From Melanocharis versteri (lineage: Eukaryota; Chordata; Aves; Passeriformes; Melanocharitidae), in NCBI GenBank assembly GCA_013397845.1, contig VZTG01007793.1, positions 815,615 through 879,614 on the forward strand: 64,000 bases of DNA. Direction: 5' to 3'. The position numbers and the translations under genes were made by a program. The notes under the pieces were generated by a model that made no database searches, was not told the DNA's origin, and saw only the letters and a program-made list of their open reading frames with translations. Shown here piece by piece: positions 22,542-34,100 of this stretch (its first letter is position 1; every line of letters begins with the position of its first letter).

Positions 22542-25500
22542 TCTACATTCCTTAGAGCTTGAATATTTCTGTGTGTTCATTTCAATTTGAGACAAACAGC
22601 CTGAGATTCAAAAGTCTCTGTTAAGGAGTTACAGCACAGTTGTTTAACCCTGTATTTGAGCTCATCATTCATTCATAAGCTTCTCCTCTCAGGGTGAATT
22701 TGGCACGTAACATGATGGTCCAGGGATTTCTCACCGCTCCCACTGTTCACATACAGACTTTTCACACTGAAGCACTTGGCTGGTGTGGAGCTCTAGACTG
22801 CCACGAGTGCCACTGCACTTACTGGGATGCAAACATGCCAATGAGGGAGAAATTCTAAAAGCAGAAATGAAGAGCTAGAAGGCATTTAACACAAAATATC
22901 TGACCAGCATATGTTTATATAGAATGAGCCGTCAGCAACAAAAGTAAAAGTGAGCAATATGATGCTGAACTGTTCGTTTTAGTGCATTTCAGTTGTTTTG
23001 AAGGAGCTGCTGGTTAACCACTGTTTTGATATTTTACAAATAAAACCAAGGCCCTTTAACAAAACCACAAAACCTCCTGCTGTGAATGTTGTCCATTATT
23101 TGTTGAAGTATTATTACCCATACAGCTGGAAGTGGAGAAGACAGAAAGTACATAAATAATGACATTAAGGCACAAAATCAGAGTCACAGCTCTATATCTA
23201 GGGTGACACTGGTCTTAAAGATACACCATCAACATAAGACAGTCCACAGGCCAAAGCTTAAAATCAGAACCTGGAGCACAGTTTGGTCATACTTCATGTT
23301 AAAAATCCATTTGAAATGTTTTATAGAGGGTTAATATGTGGTTAATAGATACTTTAACACATATTGCAAGCTCTTGTAGCTTTTGTCATGATTATACATG
23401 GTTGAAGATGGTTCCATGTACAGCAGTAGAAAGTGATGAAGATGGTTATGAGTCACATTTGGCCCTCCTATGAACAAGCTATAATTATTTATTAAAACAC
23501 CCACTAATCTTTTATTAACTTTTCACACACTATATATGGATTTCTTGGTTCCAGTGCTGACTAGCTGCCACTTCTCAGAACACTCAACTTCCACAATTAT
23601 AAAACAAAGATGACAAAATTTGAAGTTATGGACCTTATAAAAATACTACCTGAAGTTAGGGTTCTGTGACATGAGTTATACATGTCAACTTGAGCTACAC
23701 AGTTTGGTCCTTATCATGACTCCTTCTTATAACAATTCTACACATTTGTTTCTCACAGAAGAGTTCCACGATACTTAGTTTTTGGGAAATAAATTCACAA
23801 TCCTGTTTAAAGGCTCACTGTCATATTTGGTATAAAGTATCCCCACAACAGTCAGTACCAATCCAGAACTATGAAAAATTATATCTCCTTTATGTATTTG
23901 GAACTGAGACATGCAAAGATGAAGGGCCACATTTTGCTGGGAGATCTTTGCCTTCACCCGCAGACTATACTGTATGTACACTGAGGAAAATGCCTGGGTT
24001 CAGTTTTAAGATAAGGAAGGCAGAATAAAAACCAGTGCTCCAGTTTCCCAGTGCTATGTGAAACAGTTGTGCTTTTACAACAGGATCATCCTGTCACTAC
24101 TTGTGAATATCAGACATATATTTAGATAAAGTCATCAACCATTCAGGGCTGAGATCACCTGGGATATATGTAATCCCATCCGCTTTCTGTGGGATCTTTG
24201 TAGCTCTGCCAATCCCAACTCATAATAAAATAATAAAAATGTGAGCCAGGACTCAAAATGATTTTTTTTTTTAACTTCAGTTTTTCTTTTTGAACTACCT
24301 TAAAAACCTGTTAGTTTTTGTCAATGAATAATCTCATTTTCCAAGCTTTCCAATCATATCTTCCAAGTATAGGAGCTAGAACCTGGCTTTGCAAGTTTTT
24401 AAATGAAAGCTAAATTACTTCTGAAAAGAACAGCAACCTCAAGACTTGCTAGAATACCAAAGGAGGTGGAAATACTGTATTTTTTACCATTTCTGAACAT
24501 ACAATTTCCCTCCCAATTAAACCAGACATTTTGTCTAGCAGGTAAATTTGAATTATGCCCAACTCCAAGGAAATCCAGGGACCAAACATTTCAGATTTTC
24601 TTCAGTCAAAGAAAGTTAATGTAATTTCTACAGATTCCTGTATGCCATCAAGATCCCTCCTACCATTTTCATCAGTTTTATTTTTGGATCTAAGAAGGTC
24701 CAAGAAGAATACAAAAAAGGAAAATAAGCAGAACTATTTTTAACTCAAATTAACTGATTTTGATTGAAAGACTGGGCAAAGTTCCAGTGGTGAAGTGTGT
24801 GTTACATACTATCCAGACTGCTTTGCCCTTTCCTTCACATAATGCTAATGAGCAACAGACTAACTTGAAAATCTGAGCAGTGAGGTGTGCTAGCATTTGG
24901 GTTAGTCTATTCCAGTCTTAAGAAGGATTATGGATTGGGAACTACAGCTCTACTGAGGTGTGGAGCTGCATTAATGGTTTTATATGTAATACTAAATCAC
25001 TAGACCTGTTCCTGCCATCCTTAAGTATCAGACTGCATTTGATTCCCCTCTCAAACAATTAGACCAAGCATCTACAGTGCAGCAGAACAGAAAAGAGAAA
25101 AGGGGAGTCATCAGGTGTTAAGCAAGAAAATGCCTGTATACTCTGCCTACACCACATAAACAGCCTGATTTTTGCAAGCTATCCAAGAAGGAAATAAATT
25201 CTGAGTACGTTTTTAATACTCCTTATGAGCCAAACAATATTTTTATCTCTTGTCTTCAGAGAAAAGTAGTTAACACAATTGCTTGGTATAATTTTCCATG
25301 GAGATGCTACATTAAAAATGTATAATATTCTGGAGTAACTCTTCAAAGATGCCAGTGATTTTGACTTTGGAGCAGGAAGGCTGCACAGTTAACTCTTCCA
25401 GAACAGTTATTCTGCAGTAGCTAAACTGGTATGTTTCCTCATGTAAACATGGGCACTAATGGATTCTCTTCAGATGATTAATCCTATTTATGCTTCTTCT

Positions 25501-25891
25501 ATCCAAGGGAAGAGTTTCATTCTCAATTAAAATTGATGTGAATTCATGCTTCTGTCAAAAGGGATGGTCCCTTCTCGTCCTTCACTTGCATTATGCCTAC
25601 TACTTTTCTCTTGCAAACATTCGTGTTTTTATGATTGCCCAGGGATCCAAACAAAAGAAGAAAATTAATCTGAGACTGAAAAGGGATAGTTTTCATCAGG
25701 ATCAATACCTGATCTTCCTGTGTTCAAAGCTCTCTAAGATGCATGCTGGCAGAATAAAAGGGACTGCAAGTGCAATGAAAGTGGGGATATCCCATTTGGT
25801 ATCTGTGTGAATTTGTATCAGTTGAAAGTAATAATGAAAGTGCACCTTGGCATAATTTCCCTTTCCATCCTTCCTTAAGATACATCTTTCT

Positions 25892-25957
25892 TTTAAAATT
25901 ATAACATAAAATCTTATAAAAATTATAAAACATAAAAATTATAAAACAAAAAAAATA
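25892..25957 (+). repeat. AT-rich degenerate tandem (AAAATTATAAAACAT-like units)
   Basis: Units of about 15 nt built from AAAATTATAA plus CATAA recur three to four times with substitutions. The tract is more than 85% A+T. It looks like a local slippage product. Confidence 0.75.
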
Positions 25958-26447
25958 CATAGGAACACGGTGTTCAGGTGACCTTTTCTTTTTTCTTTCC
26001 TCCATGGGTAGAACATTTTTGCTACTAAGATGAATTTTTATAAAATGCAAAGTTTGATTTATGCATTAGGTCCAAAATATAGGTTATTTAATGTTGTTGG
26101 CAAGACGAGTGATGACAGCTGGGTTACATGATGCCAATACTTTCATTTAGCAGGGGATACTTACTGAGTGACTGGCTGCTGTCAGGGCTTCTTAGTCTGT
26201 CAACTAAATACAACTTGAGGTGCCATACCAGTAAATTGTGTCAGACAGGGAACATTCACAGCACTTTACTTCAGGCTCCTGACTCAGGTGAGGAAGTAAG
26301 AAATTACTTTCTGGATTCTATACATGCACTAGAGGGACAATAGTTTCTCTGGAGCTCAAGTCAAAGCTTAATGAGGGTACTGTAAATGACCAGAGAAATC
26401 TCTCATTTCTACTTGTGACTCTACAGAGAAAGACTTGGTTTAAAGAA

Positions 26448-26463
26448 GAAAAAAAAAAAAAAA
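26448..26463 (+). repeat. Poly(A) run
   Basis: A run of about 15 A precedes GCTTGACTTC. No retroposed body is recognisable upstream, so it is treated as simple sequence. Confidence 0.8.
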
Positions 26464-29190
26464 GCTTGACTTCATAATGTTAATAAAAAGAATGAATGAT
26501 GTATCTTAGGCCTTATTGGAGTGAGTTATATAGTCCCAGGTTTCACACTTGATTTGTTTGAAGAGACTGGGTGGAAATGCAATAAGACAGGGAGAGCGAA
26601 ACTCGTAAATCATAGGAATTAAAGATAAGGAGGAGAAGCTTTGCTTTTCAATTCCACAAGCTCTATAAAGGAAAATGGAATTTCCAGAAATCCAAGACCA
26701 AATCACCTTTGAACAAAGTAATCATTTTATCAAGGAGGATTCTTCCCTAGTCTTCGACCCATGTCTCTCTATCAAAAGAAGACCACCAAGAGCACTGTAC
26801 AGCATTTTCTGGCTTCTTGATATTGTTCTAGATCATCAGGTATCTTGAGGTTACAATCCTGAAAGTTCTTTTTACTTTCTCTTTTTTTTGTCTTGTTTTT
26901 TTTATTAGCTGAGAGATGGACAAGGCTTTTATCCTTTGATTATAGAGTGTGAAAGTGTATTGTATGTACATGAATCTCTATGATCCTCTAACATCTCCAC
27001 AAGGAAGATGTCAGACAAAGGTTTAAGTATTCTTGAAACAATCTCATAAATATACTCCAATATTGAGTTCTAAACTAGTGTTAAGACCAGCTCACTGATT
27101 TCCTCACAGTCTGATTTGGATTATTTTAGAAAATGTTATTTTTGCTGTTATGAACAGTCGCCTAGCACATGTGACAGCATTTTCTAAGTGTTACTGTTAT
27201 TTTTTTAAAATACTTTTAGTATAATGCATAAAAGGGAGTCTGTGTTTCTTTCCATCAGCAATGTGTTTCAGAGATCTTTCAGACTCCATCTAGTTATAAG
27301 CAGCTGACCTGAAAGCCCGGAGCAAGCATGGACTCACACAGAATTCACATCCATTCCCATGTGCTGACTACATCTTCTCAACAGGCCTTGTAGCTGATGT
27401 AGTATGATAAACAGGAACTCAAATTCAGACTTGTTTTTCCTGCTCTGCAGAAAATGCACCTAAACTTTCTTTTCTCTTGCATTACACTGGCCTCACACGA
27501 AGCACTATCACAAATACATCAGATATAAATATATATTTAACCCATGTGTAGCTAAAAAAGGAAAGTCATGGGTGCTAGCAGCATTTGTATTTTGCATACA
27601 ACCAGTAGCCTCAGGCCACTAGAGGCTACTGTAGGCTAGTAGTCATACTCATTTTCCAGACTATTCTGCCATATATTGTTTAAAAAGAGAGGACATGGAA
27701 ACAGGAGTTAACACACTCGATATAATGAAGTAACTTGAAAAAAAAAAAGAAAATTAGGACACCTCTAAAGAACATTTTGCCCGCTCCAAAAGATTTCTGC
27801 CAGGAGTCTGAACAGTAACATTAATTAAAAACAGAAATTGTTTTCTACTAAATAGATCAATCAGAGTTTTAATTACCTTATACTAAAGGTCTTAGAGCAA
27901 AATTTAGAATTTCTCTTGTGTAACCCTCAAAACCTCACAAAGCATCCTGTTTTGTTCTCAACAAGTTTCTAAACAAACACAGTAGAAACAACCCACTGTT
28001 GCTGTAGGCTTTGATGAATGCTTTAAACCAAGGTAAATGATACTAGACTCAGATTAGAACCCCTCAAGTCTGCTTTATATTCTCTCTCATTTTCATAAAG
28101 ATCATAGAGACTCAGGCCTATATGTCCTCTATACGTTTCATAATTTTTTGCTCTGTTTTCCCTCAGATGCAATAGGATACCTTTTTAGTTACAAAGAAAA
28201 AGTGCATCTACACAAAGCAAACGTATCCGGACCTAGAGAAATTATGTGCATTTCTAGAACACAATGGCACCAACACTCATTTCTGAGAGCACAACAGTGG
28301 TTATAGCAAAAAAGAAGTGAGAAAAGACATCCAACACTTTGCACAGTTTATATATTCTTATCCACGCTAAGATTTCAGACATTTGACAAGCGAATAAAAA
28401 GCATGATATAGAAGAATTCATTAACAGCATTATGTAGAACTTTTTATGAACATATTTAACATTAGCTCCTAAGGGACAATTTTAAAATGAGAGATGAGCT
28501 GCTGCAAAGGGAATTGAAAGGGAACAAGGCAAAAAAGGGATTAGGAACTCAAAAGCTAAAGAGTTAACATCAAATTGTTGCTGCAAATTTACTTACTACT
28601 CAATTCTTAAAGAATTTGCACAGATTCACTAACTAGAATAGTTCTAAAACGTTAGCCATATTCTATATATTTTAAATGCTGATGTTAGTGGTCACTCCAA
28701 ACCCCTATTTTCTCCCTACATTGTGTTTGTACAGTAGCCAGCACCACAGAGGCATACTCATGGGCTGGGCTTTCAAACACTAGCATCATGCAAGTGAATG
28801 ATTCAGGAAAGATGATAGTGCAAGGGCACTAGTACAGGGAAAACTGAGTCATGTTTTGCAGACTCTCAGGTCACTGGTCCAACTGACAGCAGTAACCAGA
28901 TTTTACTCACAATATCTTTTAAAACTACCTGTTCTCAGCTGCTGTTTCAGAGGTTTCCAATTACACTCTCTGAAGCAAGTGTATTTTCCTTCCAAGATGG
29001 TTTTATCTTATCTTGTTTTAACCCCTGTTTTCCAAATAGGCTGTGTAGATAGGACTGCCAAAATAATCATGATAGTGTACTTTAATGTATAGAGGTTATC
29101 AACATCATAATATGGATCAGAAGAGAAACTGGACCACAACTTGTTCAGGGATTTATCACCAGCTGGGTCTGTTAGCAATGATGACTTCAG
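26464..29190. other. Unique noncoding sequence
   Basis: No gene or classifiable repeat is visible apart from the strong hairpin at 27603-27631 and short homopolymers. Frames of 60-80 codons here have no recognisable features. Confidence 0.65.
27603..27631. repeat. Perfect hairpin, 10-bp arms, 9-nt loop
   Basis: CAGTAGCCTC (27603-27612) pairs exactly with GAGGCTACTG (27622-27631) around AGGCCACTA. A further GTAGGCTAGTAG follows immediately, repeating part of the arm word. The stem is GC-richer than its surroundings. I recognise neither a microRNA nor a transposon terminus. Confidence 0.9.
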
Positions 29191-29194
29191 AGAC

Positions 29195-29410
29195 ACATCT
29201 CCCTCCTGGCAAATTCCTGCTAGTGCAGGGCACTGCAAACCTCAGCCTGGCCTGGGGCCCATGCCCTGCTCTGCTGCAGCAGGCACTGCCTTGGCCTCTG
29301 CCCACTTTGGGCTGCAGCAGGGGACAGGTGCAGGGAGGTGGACACTGTGCTGCTGGCAGCCTTCGTCTGGAGAGGGTCCAGAGACAGCGGATGGCTGAGC
29401 TGCTCAGAAT
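29195..29410. other. GC-rich, CpG-poor patch of unknown origin
   Basis: By hand count 29221-29400 is about 66% G+C, against under 40% in flanking sequence, with only two CpG dinucleotides, so it is not a CpG island. It is rich in CTGCAG words, including CTGCTGCAGCAG (29271-29282). Three frames are open for 64-117 codons on both strands, as expected of GC-rich DNA with few TA-containing stops. Low CpG and sharp composition change suggest an old methylated insertion such as a LINE body or retroposed sequence, but no domain can be recognised in translation. Confidence 0.6.
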
Positions 29411-29928
29411 CCAAATGGAAAATCAGAACAGATGTTAGTGGTGCAGGAGGTTCTAAACAAAGTCTGTCTCTGAATCTAAGTCAAGTTTTGAGTTACACAC
29501 GCTCTGATTAGGACAACAATGAGCTATCAGTCTCCAGGGCAAGAAAAGTAACCCTGGATTTTTGGATCCAGTAACTGGTTTTGAGTTATTCATAAATGGT
29601 CATTTTAGGATGCTTCAAGAACATCATGGGCCATAATGTCTGTTCCTATGAATGAAAAACCACCAAAGGAAAAGGAGCTGCATGACATTTTACTAGTAAT
29701 AAAATAAGTTTGGCTTTAAAACATTAATATAAATTACTGACACAAGTTTATAAGGGCTTTCTCAGCCTTGACACTACCTCAGAGCAAAGAAATGAACATA
29801 ACATTAATATATCACATTCTCAGAGTATTATACTGGTAGTTTGCAACTCTTTTGGGGTCCCACTCCTGAAGTTTTTAGTGAGCCGTGCTGGGCTGGGCAG
29901 AAACTGTCTTACTGCCAGTGCAATTTTA

Positions 29929-29990
29929 CACTGTGTAATACAGTTCTAGAATTGTATTACCAAGTAGACTGTCATTGTATTACACTAGTG
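29929..29990. repeat. Nested inverted repeats with TGTAATACA arms
   Basis: An inner 26-bp imperfect palindrome, GTAATACAGTTCT/AGAATTGTATTAC (29935-29960), has one mismatched G/T pair. A larger inverted repeat pairs CACTGTGTAATACA (29929-29942) with TGTATTACACTAGTG (29976-29990), with one extra base. As a result ATTGTATTAC occurs twice (29951-29960 and 29974-29983). The ACACTAGTG/CACTGTG ends recall the CACCAGTGTAA word of old palindromic repeats at 22436-22541. It may be a decayed foldback element. Confidence 0.75.
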
Positions 29991-30074
29991 TCTTCTGGAG
30001 TAGGTAGGATTAGTAGCCTGTTCTCTTTTAAACTAAGTTCATGAAAAAGAAAAATACACTGAAACATGCCACAG

Positions 30075-30165
30075 AATGATATGGGCACCAGGTCTGTAAG
30101 AAGAGCCAGGGATAGAACTTGAACTACTGAAATGCCTGTCCTGTGCCCAAAACAAGGCATGCTGA
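30075..30165 (-). mobile_element. MIR-like SINE fragment, minus orientation
   Basis: On the + strand the order GGTCTGTAAG, AGAGCCAGGGATAGAACTTG and CCTGTCCTGTGCCC follows the reverse complement of MIR (AGCTAGTAAGTGGCAGAGCC, GGGATTCGAACCC, then the CCxGTGCTC end). AGAGCCAGGGATAGAAC is a form of MIR that I recall as common in reptile and bird sequence. The fragment is old and partial. Confidence 0.5.
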
Positions 30166-31060
30166 TGGAAGAAGCATTTTGAAATTTCCATTTGCCTTGT
30201 CCTGAACTAGTAAAACTATCCATGAAAGTTACTGTTATGCACTAACAGTCAGTCACAGACTAGAGAAGGATGGATTTTTCTGTCTCAATCTGTGACCAAG
30301 TTTGAGATACGCATTTTTTTCATTCCAAGTAATCCAAATTCTATTCTGCTCTGTGAAGAGTTTAGCAGGTCACTTATTACAAATAACCTATTTAAAAGGG
30401 CATATACAATAGTCTGTGCTTTACTGTGTGTTTCAGATAAAAAACTTGTCAACAAAAGTTGTATTTTTAATGCAAACGTATTCTTGTACAACTTCATTGT
30501 AATAGAGATAAGACATTCCTCCACAAGAAAAAGAGGAGCTTGCCCAGTAGGCGAAAAGAAAAAGACATTGTCTTTAATAATAAAATTAAACAAATTATCT
30601 GGAAGGATTAAACCAGTGAGAGAAACTCTCGACTCAAACAAAAAGTTGTCCTTCTGGAAGTTATCTTTTTAAATTTAAAAACTGAGATTATGTTGTCTCA
30701 AGTATTCTTTTTGCCATACTTTTAAAGACCAACTTCAAAGAGTATTAAATATAAGGTGGGTCTTTTCCTTTCACTTACTGAACATAAACTGTAGCTAGAA
30801 ATTAGCAAGAAGATTGGGCTGAAGAGAAATGTAATTTAAAGTTATAGTGTAGTCCAGCATGCAACTGGAGGGCTTATCTTTTGGTCACACACCTAACAGA
30901 GAAAAGAATTCTATTATATGGCTACCTTTTCCTTTATGCAAAACTTACAGAATTTTCAACCCAAGAGAATGACAGAAGCATTTCATTCTACTCATTCACT
31001 TCATAGCACCTCTGGCAAGGTACTCCAGCACAAACATCACTTTCCAATGTAGCTGATAGC
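30166..31060. other. Unique noncoding sequence; overlapping antisense open frames
   Basis: Frames of 126 codons (30292-30672, +) and 118 codons (30285-30641, -) lie on top of each other. Neither has a recognisable domain, and dual-strand openness in a stop-poor register is a usual chance outcome. I see no promoter or splice evidence favouring either. Confidence 0.6.
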
Positions 31061-31064
31061 ACAC

Positions 31065-31145
31065 AACATCTCACTGACCTCAGCGAGCCCTAAGCATGTG
31101 CTGAAGCACTTTGACAAAGATGGACAAACTTAAGCACATGCCCAA
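31065..31145. repeat. AAGCACTT/AAGCACATG palindromic repeat remnant, copy 1
   Basis: In order: CACTGACCTCAGCGAGC, CCTAAGCATGTGCTGAAGCACTTTGAC and AAACTTAAGCACATGCCC. These match an old amniote foldback repeat whose arms I recall as TTAAGCATGTGCTTAAGTGCTTTGCTGAA, with CATTGACTTCAATGG in the centre. A second, clustered copy lies at 55618-55735. The element has no coding capacity and is presumably a long-dead non-autonomous transposon. Confidence 0.5.
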
Positions 31146-34100
31146 CCAATTATTCTAGTTTGGATAGACTCAAATATAATCTGCTATAGCTCCCTGAAGG
31201 CTAATTTGTAGTAAATTTGAGAGAGAACATTCATGTTATAAATAGAAAACAGATCTAACTCAAAAATTCAGTGACAGTTTAGCCTTTGGGGTGTTTTGTC
31301 AAAATAGAGTAATTATAACAGGCAAAACTGGAGAACTGCTGATGAAACTAATTTTAATTTCTTGTTGAACTTCAGTCTCAGAATATGATACCCTAGTTCT
31401 TGTTAGAATATATGCTTGTGGTAAGAAAATTATCAGTGTTGGCACTGGAGTTTTCAATTGACGCTCACATAAAGGATGGTAGTAATAACTCTGATTTCAA
31501 GCATCTTAATAACCAAATCTCATAGACTGTTATAATGATTCATTCTAGGGCCTCAATAGGGAGGAAAAAAATCGAAGTAAAACACCTTAATCATAAGTCA
31601 TTCAAATGACAAATGTGAAACAGATTCAAAACCTTATATCCGTTTCTTTTTGGTGTTACGTGAACCGTCTTCTAATCTGGAGAGGTTCCTGGTACAGTGG
31701 CTGTAACTTTGTAAGCCATGGACATATCAATAACTGTAACTGCATAGTCAGCCATTATGAGCAGCTCATATATTAAGAGGTGTCAGATGGGTTTGAGTGC
31801 CGCAGTATTCATAAAGAAGATGTTTCTCAAAACCACTAATAAGTTTTTTAAATGCAGATGGATAATTATAACACATTTATAGTCAGTCATACTAATATAT
31901 TTAAAATTGGTATTATACTTATGCACACAAGATTATCCAAAAAGGTATGTGAATTGATTTTCAGTGAGAGATAAGAGCTAGGTATTTACAATTTGAAATT
32001 ATTTCATTTTCACCCATATGTGTGTAACTTTAAGTGGCTATTTCAAGAAACCTTATCCATCATTTACAAAGCCCACCACACTCTTTGATGGCTCTTTAAT
32101 CCCTGAGAGGAGCAAGGAGTAAAGCTTTTAACTACATAATACAACAAAAGGAAAACAAAGAATTTGTAAAATTCTTCCACATTCTAAAGATATGGGAGAA
32201 ACAATCCTGCTGAGATGATGGCTGCCAATTCAATCTGGTTTTTCAGTGTTATTCCTCTCTACCCTCTTGCAACTGGTTTTCAGACTTCCCGGCTGCTAAT
32301 TTTGGTCTCACTGCTGTCAGTCGGTGATTTTTACCTTCCTGCTACATTGGTAATGAAAACAATGGCAAAATCTAACTTTAGGGAAATCTTCACGTGGCAT
32401 TGATGTCTATAACCTTTAAAAATCAGTACTTCTCACCATGCAAGTGCTAACTATGTATATCCCTACAGCTAATCTTTAGGATCTGAAAGGATAAAAGCAA
32501 ACAGGGCTAAGAAGCAACCTATCTGTTATAACTTTCACTGACCAAATCCCATCTTTTCATTAATTCTAAAGAAAAAAACATGAACAAAATGCAATGTGCC
32601 AGAATAGCATTAGAGAGAAGTGCAGTGGCATTAGTGCTTTTGGTTTTCATTAAAATCAGAGGAATGAAGAAACTGAAACTTCTTCAATATAATCCCTTAG
32701 TTAAGTCAAAATGCACTGAGAGGCAAAGAATTTAAAATAATGTACTGCTGTAGCTGAAAAAACACGTATTAATGAATTAAACCAACACCTTGTTAACAGT
32801 GATACTTATTTATATATTTGAATCAACATAAAAGCATCATCGGTAACTTGTATGAACATGTTACTCGTATCATTAGGTTTCAGAGACAATTTTCAACCTA
32901 ACAGAAAGAGTGAAACTTTAATCGCAGTCGGCTGAGTTCAGCCCAATGCAGGAGGAACATTTCACAATTAATTCTCTTGGCCCAGACACAGATGCCTGGA
33001 AAATAGATTAAATAGGTCCACTAAGACATTATTTGCCCTTAATAATGCTGAAGTCCCATACTGCATATTCTCTAATGACCAATATTTTCCACAGATTAAA
33101 TTAGATGATTAAAGTTCTTATATACCTTTAAAATTCTCATCTTCTTAGTTCTTTATCCTACTTTTACTTCCTTAGACCAAACCTCTCCCTCTCATTGCTG
33201 AGAAATTTACCATATCCAAAATGACTCCTACTCTAAAAAATTTGTATACCTAGTCAGTTGTCAAGAATATATTTTATTACTTCCTGATTTCCTTCAAATA
33301 ACATAATAAATAGTGAATGCCCATATTCCTTTTTGAAATGTCATTACTGTTCATATAAACATTTTTTTTAAATCTAATTTTTGGAGACTATTGTTTTTTT
33401 CAGTCAATTTTTACTGTCTCATTTTCCATCATTTGTCCCCAGTAATCACAATGCTTAGTCCTGATCCACTTGATTCATAGTTTTTAACATATTTTAATTG
33501 TTTATAGTTGATTTTCATGTCTTATTTATCATGAAAGTTATCTTCTATATATTGATCTCAAACCTCTGTTCTTCACTCGTTTTCTGCCTTAGTTCAAGGA
33601 TTTGAATGCTTTACAAAAGATCTTTTCTGGAACTGATGGCCTTGTTACTCCAAAATGCTTTAGCTCTTTTTTTCTTTTTTTTTTCGTTTGGAATGCAAAT
33701 TCCTTGATCATTTTCAAATTGCTTAGTGTTTTGTTGATAGGTAGATTTGGTCTTTGGGAGAGTCTTCCAGAATGCAGGAAGTCTATGCTTTACATAGATG
33801 GCTTGGAAAAAGCAGTGTGTCAGAAAAGTTACAAAGACCCCTGGGGGATGGAACAAAGTCTAATGGCGAGACATGAGCTAGAGAAGCTCTGATGCTCATT
33901 TAAAGTACTTTGGGGTGCCAAGTGGCCCTGGAACAGCTTGGATATCAGAAATTATATATATGATTGACAGGTATATTTTCTACCATCCCCCCAGCTGTGC
34001 CAAGCGCAGCTGATCCTCTTTTCCAAGGGATATGAAGAACAGATTTCTCTAAATTGAAGATGATATCTCTGTTTCTTTCTATTGTCTCTGGGAAAAGCAT

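Larger units (their letters stand above)
20294..26440. other. Unique AT-rich noncoding sequence with small inverted repeats
   Basis: No gene is recognised. Contents that can be supported are a 9-bp hairpin at 21469-21490, an old repeat fragment at 22436-22541, an AT-rich degenerate tandem at 25892-25957, and a palindromic GGGATATCCC (25784-25793) that fits the kappa-B site pattern. Frames at 25490-25810 (+) and 25724-26050 (-) overlap at their ends and look random. Confidence 0.65.

Noticed and set aside
29085..29438. 117-codon + frame in the GC-rich patch
   Set aside because: GC-rich DNA has few stops; frames are open on both strands and no domain is recognisable.
30285..30672. Overlapping 126-codon (+) and 118-codon (-) open frames
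   Set aside because: Both strands are open in the same stretch, neither translation shows a domain or signal, and lengths are within chance range for 64 kb of AT-rich DNA.
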